A program made the translations under genes and the position numbers. 64,000 nucleotides of DNA from Corynebacterium caspium DSM 44850 (lineage in GTDB: Bacteria; Actinomycetota; Actinomycetes; Mycobacteriales; Mycobacteriaceae), in the NCBI RefSeq assembly GCF_030440555.1, contig NZ_CP047118.1, positions 1,054,001 through 1,118,000 of the forward strand, written 5' to 3'. The notes beneath the pieces were generated by a model, which was not told the origin of the DNA, did not search any database, and was given only the letters and a program-made list of their open reading frames with translations. Shown here in pieces: positions 1-8,723 of this stretch. The stretch's first letter is position 1; every line of letters starts with the position of its first letter.

Positions 1-1379
1 AGCATGAGAATTACGGCTCCAGTGCCAATAGCACTACGGAAACCAGCGGCGGGATCGGAATCAACAAATACAGTGAAAACGGCAAAGAGAATAGCGAAGC
101 TGAGACCGGCACCTAGGTTAAAAGCAGCGGCATTCATACCTGGCAAGTATCCCGGGTTATCTGCCGGGGACAGCACAATACCCATGCCGTTTAGCATGAT
201 GTTTGAGATACCTGCATATGCGATACCTACAAATAGCGAAATCAGCAGCAAAGTAATCTTATTGGAATTACCAACAACAAAAATTGCAATAAGTAGACCT
301 ACCGCAGTTGCGATCAGCCCAACCTGGAGAATAATTTTATAACCAAATTTTCCAGCTAGGAGGCCAGCGATTGGGCCCATTACAAGCCCGGCTAAGGCAT
401 AAGGAGTTAAAGTCCACCAAGATACTGCATCCGCGTGAATACCTGGTCCTACCTCCGCATTTTGTCCGAAATTCGGAATCAAACCATTCATGACCGCAAA
501 AACGCCGGTCATTGTTAGCAAAGTAGTCAGCAAAAGTGCCCAGGTTCGTCGCTGCTTCAAATAATAAATTGAAACTAGTGGATGTCGAACTGTGGATTCA
601 ACCTTCCAGAAAATTACGAAGGCCACTACTGCAACTACGATCAGTAACCCAACAAGCATCCAGTTAGCATTGGCAAGCTTGCCAGCTTCATTGAAAGCAG
701 TAAGTGCTGCAGCCAAGGCAATGACGATTGGTACTACACCCTTCCAGTCCATTGGATAGGTTTCTTTAGCAGTGGTTTCTATAGTCCCAAAACGAACTGT
801 GACCATGGCAGCTAAGGCAAAAGCTGCCATTACCCAAAATAAGGAACGGAAGCCCATATGACCTGCTAGCCAACCCCCGGCTAATGCATCCACCCCGCCG
901 ATTCCTCCATTAACGGAGGTAATAATTCCCATCAATAAGCCATATTGTTTTTCGTTAGGAACTTGCTGACGCAACATAATCAGGCACATGGGAACTGTAG
1001 GTCCCGCTACCCCTTGGATTACCCGCCCAAAAAATAAAATAGTGACATTGGGAGCTAAGGCAGAAACAATACATCCAGCTAAGAGCACTATCATCATGCC
1101 CACCAGCACCTTGCGACGCCCAATTAAGTCTGCCCAACGGGGCAAAAATAAAGAGAAAAGTGCAGCAGCAGTAAAGAAAGCTGTTTGTGTTAAACCGATC
1201 TCTGCACTGGTTGCATTAAGTTCTTTCTCCATAACTACAAGCGCAGGAGATAGCATCGAGGCATTCAATTGGAATGCAAAAACAGCAGCTAATAGCGCCA
1301 AAACTAAAGCTACAACTGTGCCACCCGCAAGTTTTGGGGCTTCTTGCGCCGTATTCAGACGCTTTGCAGACGAGTTCAT
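1..1379 (-). CDS. MFS drug/solute exporter, C-terminus cut by window edge
   Basis: Seen: a continuous minus-strand frame of 459 codons runs from an ATG at 1379 to the window edge with no stop. It alternates long hydrophobic segments and carries the MFS loop motif RWADLIGRRKV near residue 75, followed by a GRVIQGVAGP segment typical of motif C regions in drug:H+ antiporters. More than ten membrane spans are visible, which fits the 14-span DHA2 type. Known: such proteins export drugs or metabolites with proton coupling. A second in-frame ATG lies at 1391; GAAAGAG sits 12 nt from the 1379 ATG but directly against the 1391 one, so 1379 is preferred. A strong interrupted palindrome lies about 100 bp upstream. 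The substrate cannot be told from sequence. Confidence 0.85.
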   Translation of the reverse strand, partial: MNSSAKRLNTAQEAPKLAGGTVVALVLALLAAVFAFQLNASMLSPALVVMEKELNATSAEIGLTQTAFFTAAALFSLFLPRWADLIGRRKVLVGMMIVLLAGCIVSALAPNVTILFFGRVIQGVAGPTVPMCLIMLRQQVPNEKQYGLLMGIITSVNGGIGGVDALAGGWLAGHMGFRSLFWVMAAFALAAMVTVRFGTIETTAKETYPMDWKGVVPIVIALAAALTAFNEAGKLANANWMLVGLLIVVAVVAFVIFWKVESTVRHPLVSIYYLKQRRTWALLLTTLLTMTGVFAVMNGLIPNFGQNAEVGPGIHADAVSWWTLTPYALAGLVMGPIAGLLAGKFGYKIILQVGLIATAVGLLIAIFVVGNSNKITLLLISLFVGIAYAGISNIMLNGMGIVLSPADNPGYLPGMNAAAFNLGAGLSFAILFAVFTVFVDSDPAAGFRSAIGTGAVILM

Positions 1380-1475
1380 GGGCGATCCCATCTCTTTCAA
1401 ATAAGTATGTCTAAGTTTGTAGGGAACCGACCATAAACACTAATGCTCGAAACCCCATTGCAATTTCCTTTTAGA

Positions 1476-1510
1476 CTTTCCGAAATAAACCTTAGGTTTA
1501 TCCCGGAAAG
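1476..1510. promoter_or_regulatory. 35-bp interrupted palindrome upstream of the MFS gene
   Basis: Seen: arms CTTTCCG (1476-1482) and CGGAAAG (1504-1510) enclose inner arms ATAAACC (1485-1491) and GGTTTAT (1495-1501) around a TTA centre, with only AA/CC unpaired. It sits about 97 bp upstream of the exporter start and about 135 bp past the end of pheT. It has no U-tract on either strand, so an operator for a dimeric regulator is more likely than a terminator. No regulator gene is adjacent. Confidence 0.55.
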
Positions 1511-1608
1511 CGCCAATAGGTGACATACTAATAGCTAAAACTAAGATGGGGGCGAATGTCCGAATCTTTAAAGATTTTACATGGAAAACGCCTATGAGCC
1601 ACTTTTTT

Positions 1609-1629
1609 CTCCCCCCTTTCGGGGGCGAG
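1609..1629. other. GC-rich hairpin just past pheT
   Basis: Seen: CTC+CCCCC (1609-1616) pairs with GGGGG (1621-1625) and GAG (1627-1629) around a TTTC loop, with one bulged C. It lies 16 nt past the pheT stop, where a terminator belongs. On the transcribed (minus) strand, however, the stem is followed by an A-run, not a U-run. It may stabilise the pheT mRNA end or act as a weak terminator. Confidence 0.5.
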
Positions 1630-1644
1630 AACAAAGATTATTTT

Positions 1645-4161
1645 TTAAGCACGCATCTCTGCATTAAAACGTTCTGCAGCTAGTTGCGCAGCTTGCAAAC
1701 GTGCCTCATTTGCTTCTGCATCAGTAAGCGTGCGGTCTGGAGCTCGGAATAGCATAGAAAAGGCCAAGGATTTCTTACCTGCCCCTAGTTGCTCAGAGCG
1801 GTAAATATCAAATAATTTAACTTCCTCTAAGAGTTCTCCTGCCCCTGCTGAGATAGCTTTTCGTACTTCTTCAGCTGGGACCTCTTCAGATACAACTAGT
1901 GCTATATCTTGATGCAAAGCTGGATAAGCTGAAAGAACTGGCGCCGGCAATTTTTCAACCACCGGAAGTGCATTCAAATCAAGTTCCATGGCACAGGTGC
2001 GCGCTGGAAGATTCAAACGCTGCAAAATCTGCGGATGCAATTCACCGGCGTAGCCAACTACTACAGAGTCAACTAGCAATTCTGCACAACGACCCGGATG
2101 CCACGGTAGATTCTGGCCAGCCCGGACCTCTAAATCCACCCCCGCAGCTCTGGACACTATGCGTGCTGATTCAATTGCGTCAGCGAAGGTGTAACTGCGC
2201 CCCTCACCCCAAGGACCCTGATATTCGATATTACCGGTGCCAACAGTAGCTACGTGCAGGGGTTGTTCTGGCAAGGAATTTAATAACTGCGAAAGTGCGG
2301 ACTCTTCAGGTCGCGCAGTGACATCTAGCATTGGGGATTTTTCTGCTCGCGCAAAAGCTACCTGCTGTAAACCAAATAATGACAAGTCAGTACGTCCGCG
2401 AGACACGTTTCTACCGACTGCTTCTAGCATGGATGGAAGCAGCGTAGTTCCGATAATGGAATGGTGGCTTTCGAGCGGATTTTGTACCTTTACGACGTTT
2501 CGTCGTGGATCATCTGCCGGTAATTCCCAAATATCAAAAGTATCTGTGGCGATGAACGGCGTAGGAAGAATTTCCGCATAACCGCCATAAGCTAAGGCAT
2601 GTCCCACAGCTCGGCGACGCCGCTGTACCTGGGTATATCCATGCCCACCACGTGGGGTCGGCAGCACCGAAGGAATATCTTCCAAGCCTTCAAGGCGTAA
2701 AACTTCTTCTACTAAGTCAGCAGGAATATTTAAATCTGGGCGCCACGAGGGTGGGATTATTTGAAAATTCTCCCCTACGTGCGTTACCGCGCAACCTACT
2801 TCTTCCAGGCGTTTAGTAACGGTATCAAGAGAATAATCTACTCCTGCGATTTCGCTGGGTTTGCTCGTGCGCATTTCAATTACAGGCATCGCAGGAGTTT
2901 CACCTACTAAAACCTTTTCAGAGCTAACCCTACCTCCACCGTAGGTTACTAGCAGAGAGGCGGCGAGATCCAGAGAAATTTCAATTAGTTGCGGATCTAC
3001 TCCGCGCTCAAAACGTCTAGAGGCTTCCGAAGTTAGCTTTAGCCTTCTAGAGGTACGAGCTACCGTTAAGGCATCCCAGTTAGCAGCTTCTAGATATACC
3101 TCGGTGGTGTTATCAGAAATTTCGGAATTAGCGCCACCCATTACACCAGCTAGCGATTGGATCCCGGTTTCATCAGCTATAACGACGTCAGCTGGGTCTA
3201 GCTTGCGTTCTACCCCATCAAGAGTGGTGAGAGTTTCACCAGCTTGGGCATATCTAATATCGATGCTTCCATTAATCTTGGCAGCATCAAAAGCATGCAT
3301 GGGCTGACCAAGCAAGAACATTACGTAATTAGTGATATCGGTGGCCAGATTTACCGGGCGAGCCCCACAAATCAAAAGCTCTCTTTGGATCCAGAAAGGA
3401 GTCTGCGCTGCCGAGTCAATTTCAGAAACTTTAAGAATGCCAAAACGGCGTGTTTTAGTTTCTGTTGCAAGTTTTACTTCGGGGCCCTTAGTTAGGGTAT
3501 CTGGCACCTTGATATCGCAACCAATTGCAGCTGGAGTGGCGGCAATATCAACCAAATTCAAGTTAAAGGCAGAGGCTACCTCGCGAACTAAACCACGAGC
3601 AGATAGCGCATACCCGCGATCCGGGGTTATATTGACATCAAAAATAGTGTCATCTAGACCCAGGAATTCTTGCAGATCTGCTCCCAGTTCCAAGTGCAAG
3701 GAATTAAGGTCTTTGCCAAGATTGATAATTCCAGAAGTTGGCTTATCAGTTAGGCCTAACTCTGAAGCAGAGCAAATCATACCGGCTGAAATATGCCCAT
3801 AGGTTTCACGGGCTGAAATTTCAAAATTACCTGGTAATACGGCTCCAGGTAGCGCAACTGCCACCAGATCGCCAGTTTCAAAATTGCGAGCTCCGCAAAT
3901 AATGCCTTGCAGTTCCCCGGTACCATTGGCAGACCCTACATCTACCTGACAGTAACGAATCGGTTTTTTAAAACCGGTAAGTTCGGTAATTTCAGCGACT
4001 TTGCCAAGCACTAGTTTCCCAGTAGTTTCTGGAATATTGGCATAACCTTCAGTTTCAAAACCTACTCGAACAAACCCTGCATCAAGGTCTGCTGCTGTGG
4101 CCTGCCATCCGGGGTTAGCGTGACCAATTAGTTTAGTTAACCAATTTTGAGAAATAAGCAT
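1645..4161 (-). CDS. pheT: Phenylalanine-tRNA ligase beta subunit
   Basis: Beta chain of the alpha2beta2 PheRS that charges tRNA-Phe in the cytosol. The 838-residue length is normal for actinobacterial PheT. Visible order: EMAP-like tRNA-binding domain (about residues 45-155), B3/B4 editing region (about 220-400), B5 DNA-binding-like domain (about 430-500), a catalytic-like core, and a C-terminal ferredoxin-fold anticodon-binding domain starting near LSAYPALHQDIALVV. The start is ATG; pheS lies 23 nt upstream on the same strand, so the two are co-transcribed and expressed in equal amounts. Nothing is broken. Confidence 0.97.
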   Translation of the reverse strand: MLISQNWLTKLIGHANPGWQATAADLDAGFVRVGFETEGYANIPETTGKLVLGKVAEITELTGFKKPIRYCQVDVGSANGTGELQGIICGARNFETGDLVAVALPGAVLPGNFEISARETYGHISAGMICSASELGLTDKPTSGIINLGKDLNSLHLELGADLQEFLGLDDTIFDVNITPDRGYALSARGLVREVASAFNLNLVDIAATPAAIGCDIKVPDTLTKGPEVKLATETKTRRFGILKVSEIDSAAQTPFWIQRELLICGARPVNLATDITNYVMFLLGQPMHAFDAAKINGSIDIRYAQAGETLTTLDGVERKLDPADVVIADETGIQSLAGVMGGANSEISDNTTEVYLEAANWDALTVARTSRRLKLTSEASRRFERGVDPQLIEISLDLAASLLVTYGGGRVSSEKVLVGETPAMPVIEMRTSKPSEIAGVDYSLDTVTKRLEEVGCAVTHVGENFQIIPPSWRPDLNIPADLVEEVLRLEGLEDIPSVLPTPRGGHGYTQVQRRRRAVGHALAYGGYAEILPTPFIATDTFDIWELPADDPRRNVVKVQNPLESHHSIIGTTLLPSMLEAVGRNVSRGRTDLSLFGLQQVAFARAEKSPMLDVTARPEESALSQLLNSLPEQPLHVATVGTGNIEYQGPWGEGRSYTFADAIESARIVSRAAGVDLEVRAGQNLPWHPGRCAELLVDSVVVGYAGELHPQILQRLNLPARTCAMELDLNALPVVEKLPAPVLSAYPALHQDIALVVSEEVPAEEVRKAISAGAGELLEEVKLFDIYRSEQLGAGKKSLAFSMLFRAPDRTLTDAEANEARLQAAQLAAERFNAEMRA

Positions 4162-4184
4162 ATTTTTAAATTCTCCTTATGCCT

Positions 4185-5264
<1,080 letters not shown>

Positions 5265-5316
5265 TTAAAACGAGATAATTAAGAAGCAAAATATTCCAGG
5301 ACGTGTAATTCACAAA

Positions 5317-6150
5317 CTATATACTGCTGCGAAATTCGCGTTCAGATCGGGCTTGTACGCGTGCTGATTCATATAGGCAAATAGCTGCAGCAGTAGCAAG
5401 ATTTAGAGATTCTGCACTTCCTCGAATAGGAATTGCGATGCGATGGTCTGCTCGTGCCGCCAGTTCTTCACTAAGCCCGTGAGCTTCATTTCCAAAAAGC
5501 CAGGCGGTGGGCTTAGCCAATACCTCTTCTGCGTCATCAAGGCTTAATTCGCCATCGGCAGCAGTGGCAAGAATCTGCAGGCCTTGGTTTTGCAGGCTCC
5601 CCAATACCCGATGGATGTCTCTTTCACGAGCTACCGGAAGATGGAAAAGCGAGCCGGCAGAGGAACGCACAACTTTAGAAGCTTGCGGGTCAACAGTGTC
5701 TCCGGCAAAAATCACCGCATCTGCTCCAACTGCATCAGAGATACGAATTAAAGTACCTGCATTCCCTGGATCTCTGGTTTCCACTGGTACTGAGACTAGA
5801 CGCGGGCGTTTAAGAGAATTTCGCATACTCCATAGCACTGGTGAGCACACCGCAAATATTCCGGGAGAACTTACCGTGTCAGCTAAAGTATCGGCAGCTT
5901 TGGCAGTTATCGGGTGAATAAAAACATCCAAATAGCGGGCGGTTTTCACAATCTCAGCGAAACGTTCTGCGGCCTCTGCAGTCACAAATAAGTCTTTAGC
6001 GGCACCGGTAGCAATGGCAGCTTCCACTGAGTTTTCGCCTTCAACAATAAAAGCTTTAGCTTTACGACGGGCATTGCCGCGGTGCAGTTTAGCTGCCGCT
6101 ACCACCCGAGGAGTGCGCTCGGTATAGGGGTTTTCGAAATCCAGATCCAT
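5317..6150 (-). CDS. TrmH/SpoU-family RNA 2'-O-methyltransferase
   Basis: SPOUT-class methyltransferase that uses SAM to methylate a ribose 2'-OH in rRNA or tRNA. All three SpoU signatures are visible: PGNAGTLIRISDAVG, FGNEAHGLSEEL and the knot-forming IRGSAESLNLATAAAICLYE. An N-terminal RNA-binding part contains AKAFIVEGENSVEAA, the substrate-binding domain of the SpoU_sub_bind type. The frame extends to a TTG at 6180, but that has no ribosome site; the ATG at 6150 is the better start (277 residues). It lies just upstream of pheS, as in many actinobacteria. The exact target nucleotide cannot be predicted. Confidence 0.9.
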   Translation of the reverse strand: MDLDFENPYTERTPRVVAAAKLHRGNARRKAKAFIVEGENSVEAAIATGAAKDLFVTAEAAERFAEIVKTARYLDVFIHPITAKAADTLADTVSSPGIFAVCSPVLWSMRNSLKRPRLVSVPVETRDPGNAGTLIRISDAVGADAVIFAGDTVDPQASKVVRSSAGSLFHLPVARERDIHRVLGSLQNQGLQILATAADGELSLDDAEEVLAKPTAWLFGNEAHGLSEELAARADHRIAIPIRGSAESLNLATAAAICLYESARVQARSEREFRSSI

Positions 6151-6228
6151 GATCTTCAACCTAGCAGGGAGAGCGGACAACTACAGGTTTGCGCATTATT
6201 TAGGTATTTAATTTGCTTATGGCGACGC

Positions 6229-6259
6229 AAAAGCCGTTACCCCATTATGGGTAACGGCT
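6229..6259 (-). terminator. Rho-independent terminator of infC-rpmI-rplT
   Basis: Seen: an 11-bp perfect stem AGCCGTTACCC (6232-6242) / GGGTAACGGCT (6249-6259) with a 6-nt loop. On the minus strand it is followed by a short U-run (complement of 6229-6231). It starts 35 nt past the rplT stop. Confidence 0.8.
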
Positions 6260-6294
6260 GGCGTTAAAAGGTTTATACACTCTAATAACTAGAG

Positions 6295-6678
6295 TTAGGA
6301 AGCCTTCGGCGCGTTAACGTCGGCAGGCAGAGCCTTTTTAGCAGATTCGCAGATAGCGGAGAAAGTGTCAAAATCATTGACAGCCAACTCGGCAAGAATC
6401 TTACGGTCTACCTCGATCTCAGCAAGACGCAAGCCCTGGATGAGTCGGTTGTAGGTGATGCCATTCATGCGAGCAGCTGCATTGATGCGCTGGATCCATA
6501 GCTTGCGGAACTCATTCTTACGCTTACGACGATCGTTATAAGCGTAAGTCATAGAGTGCAGCCACTGCTCTTTAGCCTTACGGTAAAGGCGTGAGCGTTG
6601 ACCGCGGTAGCCCTTAGCTGAGTTCAGAATTTCGCGACGCTTCTTTTTAGCGTTCACTGACCGCTTAACACGTGCCAC
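6295..6678 (-). CDS. rplT: 50S ribosomal protein L20
   Basis: Large-subunit protein needed for early 50S assembly. The 127 residues start at GTG (6678) with AAGGAAG upstream. The N-terminus [18 protein letters not shown] and the helix with [20 protein letters not shown] are diagnostic for L20. In many bacteria L20 represses its own operon by binding the infC leader or mRNA. Here the operon has a structured leader (7484-7692) that is a candidate target. It is the last gene of the operon. Confidence 0.98.
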   Translation of the reverse strand: MARVKRSVNAKKKRREILNSAKGYRGQRSRLYRKAKEQWLHSMTYAYNDRRKRKNEFRKLWIQRINAAARMNGITYNRLIQGLRLAEIEVDRKILAELAVNDFDTFSAICESAKKALPADVNAPKAS

Positions 6679-6734
6679 AGTGATTCTTCCTTAATGCTTA
6701 GATTGTGGTTGGGATGACGGGACTGAAAGCCGTA

Positions 6735-6929
6735 TTAAGCTTTGCCCAGTAGGCGCTTGATGCGCTTGGTGTCAGCCTTGGCCACTTCTGTGGTGCCCTT
6801 CAGGCGACGAGTGCGAGTTGAAGGCTTGCCTTCGAGAAGGTGGCGGCGGTTGGCCTGCTCACGACGGAGCTTGCCGGAACCCGTTACCTTCACGCGCTTG
6901 GCGGTACCCTTGTGGGTCTTCTGCTTCAT
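6735..6929 (-). CDS. rpmI: 50S ribosomal protein L35
   Basis: A small basic 64-residue protein starting [20 protein letters not shown], typical L35. It lies between infC and rplT in the conserved operon order, 32 nt after infC. Arg/Lys-rich throughout, it binds 23S rRNA. Confidence 0.98.
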   Translation of the reverse strand: MKQKTHKGTAKRVKVTGSGKLRREQANRRHLLEGKPSTRTRRLKGTTEVAKADTKRIKRLLGKA

Positions 6930-6961
6930 GCCTGATCCTTACAGTTTCAAGTATTGGTTAA

Positions 6962-7483
6962 CTACTTCTTGCCTTTGCGCAATGGGCCAATGACCATTGT
7001 CATATTGCGACCATCTTGCTTAGGCTTACTTTCCACTACGCCGTACTCAGCGACATCATTTGCGAGACGCTCTAGTAGGCGATAGCCCAGCTCGGGGCGT
7101 GACTGCTCACGGCCGCGGAACATAATGGTGACCTTGACTTTGGATCCCTTTTCAAGGAAACGCACCACATTGCCTTTTTTCGTCTCATAATCGTGCGTGT
7201 CGATTTTGGGACGGAATTTTTGCTCCTTGACAACAGTCTGCTGTTGGTTGCGGCGAGACTCACGAGCCTTTTGATCTTGCTCGTAGCGGTACTTGCCGTA
7301 ATCCATAATCTTGCAGACTGGAGGCTTAGCTTGGGGGGCAACCTCAACGAGGTCTAGGCCGGCTTCGTCTGCAAGCTTTAGGGCGTCCTCAGTACGGACA
7401 ATGCCAACCTGCTCCCCATTGGGCCCTACAAGACGGACCTCAGGGACACGGATTCGCTCATTAATGCGAGCTTCAGCGCTGAT
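6962..7483 (-). CDS. infC: Translation initiation factor IF-3 with AUC start codon
   Basis: IF-3 binds the 30S subunit, checks start codon pairing and prevents 70S association. The conserved N-terminal domain begins [19 protein letters not shown] and continues through [20 protein letters not shown]. It lies upstream of the first ATG of the frame (7306), so a 114-residue ATG-initiated product would lack the N-domain. Between an in-frame TGA (7493-7495) and that ATG there is no ATG, GTG or TTG. An ATC at 7481-7483 sits 5 nt after GAGGAG and gives a 173-residue protein, the normal size. Known: E. coli infC starts with AUU, which lets IF-3 repress its own synthesis. The same logic is inferred here. 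Confidence 0.95.
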   Translation of the reverse strand: MSAEARINERIRVPEVRLVGPNGEQVGIVRTEDALKLADEAGLDLVEVAPQAKPPVCKIMDYGKYRYEQDQKARESRRNQQQTVVKEQKFRPKIDTHDYETKKGNVVRFLEKGSKVKVTIMFRGREQSRPELGYRLLERLANDVAEYGVVESKPKQDGRNMTMVIGPLRKGKK

Positions 7484-7692
7484 GTGGACTCCTCAAGTAG
7501 CGTGGATCAATCTTAAACTTACCTGCCACGCAAGGAGCGCATAAGAAAAACCTGCAACTTTTTATAAGTTGCAGGAGATATAATCTAAGCCGATATACTA
7601 CCGGCTAAACCTTGAGCCAACTTTGAAAAGCGGCATCAGGTGGGATTATCTCCTCTTGTGGCCCAAAGCGTTTAAGCCTTGGACGGTAGTAG
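7484..7692 (-). promoter_or_regulatory. Structured leader (putative attenuator) of infC-rpmI-rplT
   Basis: About 200 nt separate the predicted transcription start (near 7691) from infC. On the minus strand the leader has TACTACCG near its 5' end pairing with CGGTAGTA about 90 nt on, and AGGAGAT pairing with ATCTCCT just before an intrinsic terminator (7546-7575). The terminator lies after the promoter and before infC, so it can only serve as an attenuator for the operon. The ligand, L20 or IF-3 related, is inferred from operon content. Confidence 0.65.
7546..7575 (-). terminator. Intrinsic terminator inside the infC leader
   Basis: Seen: 10-bp perfect stem CCTGCAACTT / AAGTTGCAGG (7551-7560 and 7566-7575) with a 5-nt loop. 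On the minus strand it is followed by UUUUUC (complement of 7546-7550). It lies 62 nt upstream of the infC start and downstream of its promoter. Confidence 0.8.
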
Positions 7693-7697
7693 TGGCA

Positions 7698-7726
7698 AGT
7701 ATAGGACATAGTTAGGATATGTGCAA
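7698..7726 (-). promoter_or_regulatory. Promoter of infC operon
   Basis: Seen on the minus strand: TTGCAC (7721-7726), a 17-nt spacer, then TATACT (7698-7703). This is close to the vegetative sigma-70/SigA consensus and is the best promoter noticed in this window. The predicted start is near 7691. Confidence 0.75.
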
Positions 7727-7791
7727 ATTTAGCAATTTTTAAGACTGCTATTGCCTGTTATTACTCGGAATACGTGATATACCCTGCTTAC

Positions 7792-8568
7792 TCACTGGTC
7801 ACGGATGGATCGAGCTTCTAAAAATACATAAGCGCCATCGCCACCTTGGCAGCTAAATGAGCCTTCACCTACTGGAGTACAGGTAACAACATAGCGCCCA
7901 GCGGTAGCTGGACTAATTACCTGAATCTCAACTGGGTATCCGGCATCAGTGAGTTCAGCCATTTCTATCGCAGTGTTCTCTGCAAAACCACAACTGGTGT
8001 ACTCATTAACTGAAAATATCCGCCAGTTTCGATTAGCTGCACACTGCACAGCCTGTTGCGGAGCTTGGGCTGCAGAATTATTCAGCGAATCTGGTTTCTT
8101 AGTGTTAGTAGGAGCTACAGTTTGACGACTACTACTAGTGCTTGTATTTGACGTACCGGAACTAGTTTCGAGCTCAGTTGGGGGAACTGCCTCTATAACG
8201 ACAGTTGTAGTGGTGACGGTCTGCGGAACAGGAGCTGCCTTCATTCCTTTTTCTGCCGGGGATAGAAAAGATGTATATACCCACCATCCCAAGGCCAAAG
8301 ATGCAACTATTAATAGCACTAAGATTCCCATAGTGGTAAAGGTGCTACGTTTCGAACTTGACCCAGAATCAAAGGCATCATCCGGGTATTCGTCCTCTAA
8401 GTAATAGCTTTCCTCAGGGTAATAACCAGCGGCTGAGCCTATTGGATAAGCCGATTGCTGCGGAAATACCTGTCGAGGCTGGTGTGGCACACCTGAGGTC
8501 TTGGGATCGGGATCTGGCACAATCGGAATTCCTTGAGTGTCCTCGTGGCGGGGCATTTTAGGGTCCAT
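7792..8568 (-). CDS. Single-span membrane protein of unknown function
   Basis: Not recognised to a named family. The 258 residues start at ATG 8568 with AAGGACG upstream. Visible order: a cytoplasmic, Pro/Gln/Tyr/Asp-rich N-terminus (1-90); one membrane span (about 92-115, GILVLLIVASLALGWWVY); a Thr/Ser-rich linker (about 125-165); and an extracytoplasmic C-terminal domain with four cysteines (CAANRNW, TSCGF, VTCTP, FSCQG) that could form two disulfides. The topology suggests a surface-exposed sensor or envelope protein. It lies between uvrA and the infC promoter, on the same strand as both. Confidence 0.7.
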   Translation of the reverse strand: MDPKMPRHEDTQGIPIVPDPDPKTSGVPHQPRQVFPQQSAYPIGSAAGYYPEESYYLEDEYPDDAFDSGSSSKRSTFTTMGILVLLIVASLALGWWVYTSFLSPAEKGMKAAPVPQTVTTTTVVIEAVPPTELETSSGTSNTSTSSSRQTVAPTNTKKPDSLNNSAAQAPQQAVQCAANRNWRIFSVNEYTSCGFAENTAIEMAELTDAGYPVEIQVISPATAGRYVVTCTPVGEGSFSCQGGDGAYVFLEARSIRDQ

Positions 8569-8616
8569 TTATGCGTCCTTTTCTATATTCCAAACTAAGC
8601 AGTAACTGCCACGTCC

Positions 8617-8658
8617 AGTTTGCTTCTAAGATTTATTGAAAACGGCTAGAAGCAAACT
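8617..8658. repeat. 12-bp perfect inverted repeat with 18-nt loop
   Basis: Seen: AGTTTGCTTCTA (8617-8628) and TAGAAGCAAACT (8647-8658). It lies in the 155-bp gap between uvrA and the downstream membrane-protein gene. No U-run follows on either strand, so it is not a standard terminator. It could be a stable 3'-end hairpin of uvrA mRNA or an operator for the downstream gene. Confidence 0.5.
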
Positions 8659-8723
8659 CAAATTGTTAAATATTTCCCCAGCGTAGTCAGTTAGCTTTTT
8701 AGCGCCAAGAACAGCATTCAAAC

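Noticed and set aside
1440..1634. 64-codon minus-strand frame between the MFS gene and pheT
   Set aside because: It is made up of the palindrome and hairpin region, has no ribosome site and no recognisable protein features.
6203..6219. 17-mer shared exactly with 61795-61811 (GGTATTTAATTTGCTTA)
   Set aside because: AT-rich, in unrelated contexts (past rplT; before ilvD) and only one copy is part of an inverted repeat, so a chance match is likely.
7072..7347. 91-codon frame overlapping infC
   Set aside because: Out-of-frame shadow of infC; the conserved IF-3 sequence is in the other frame.
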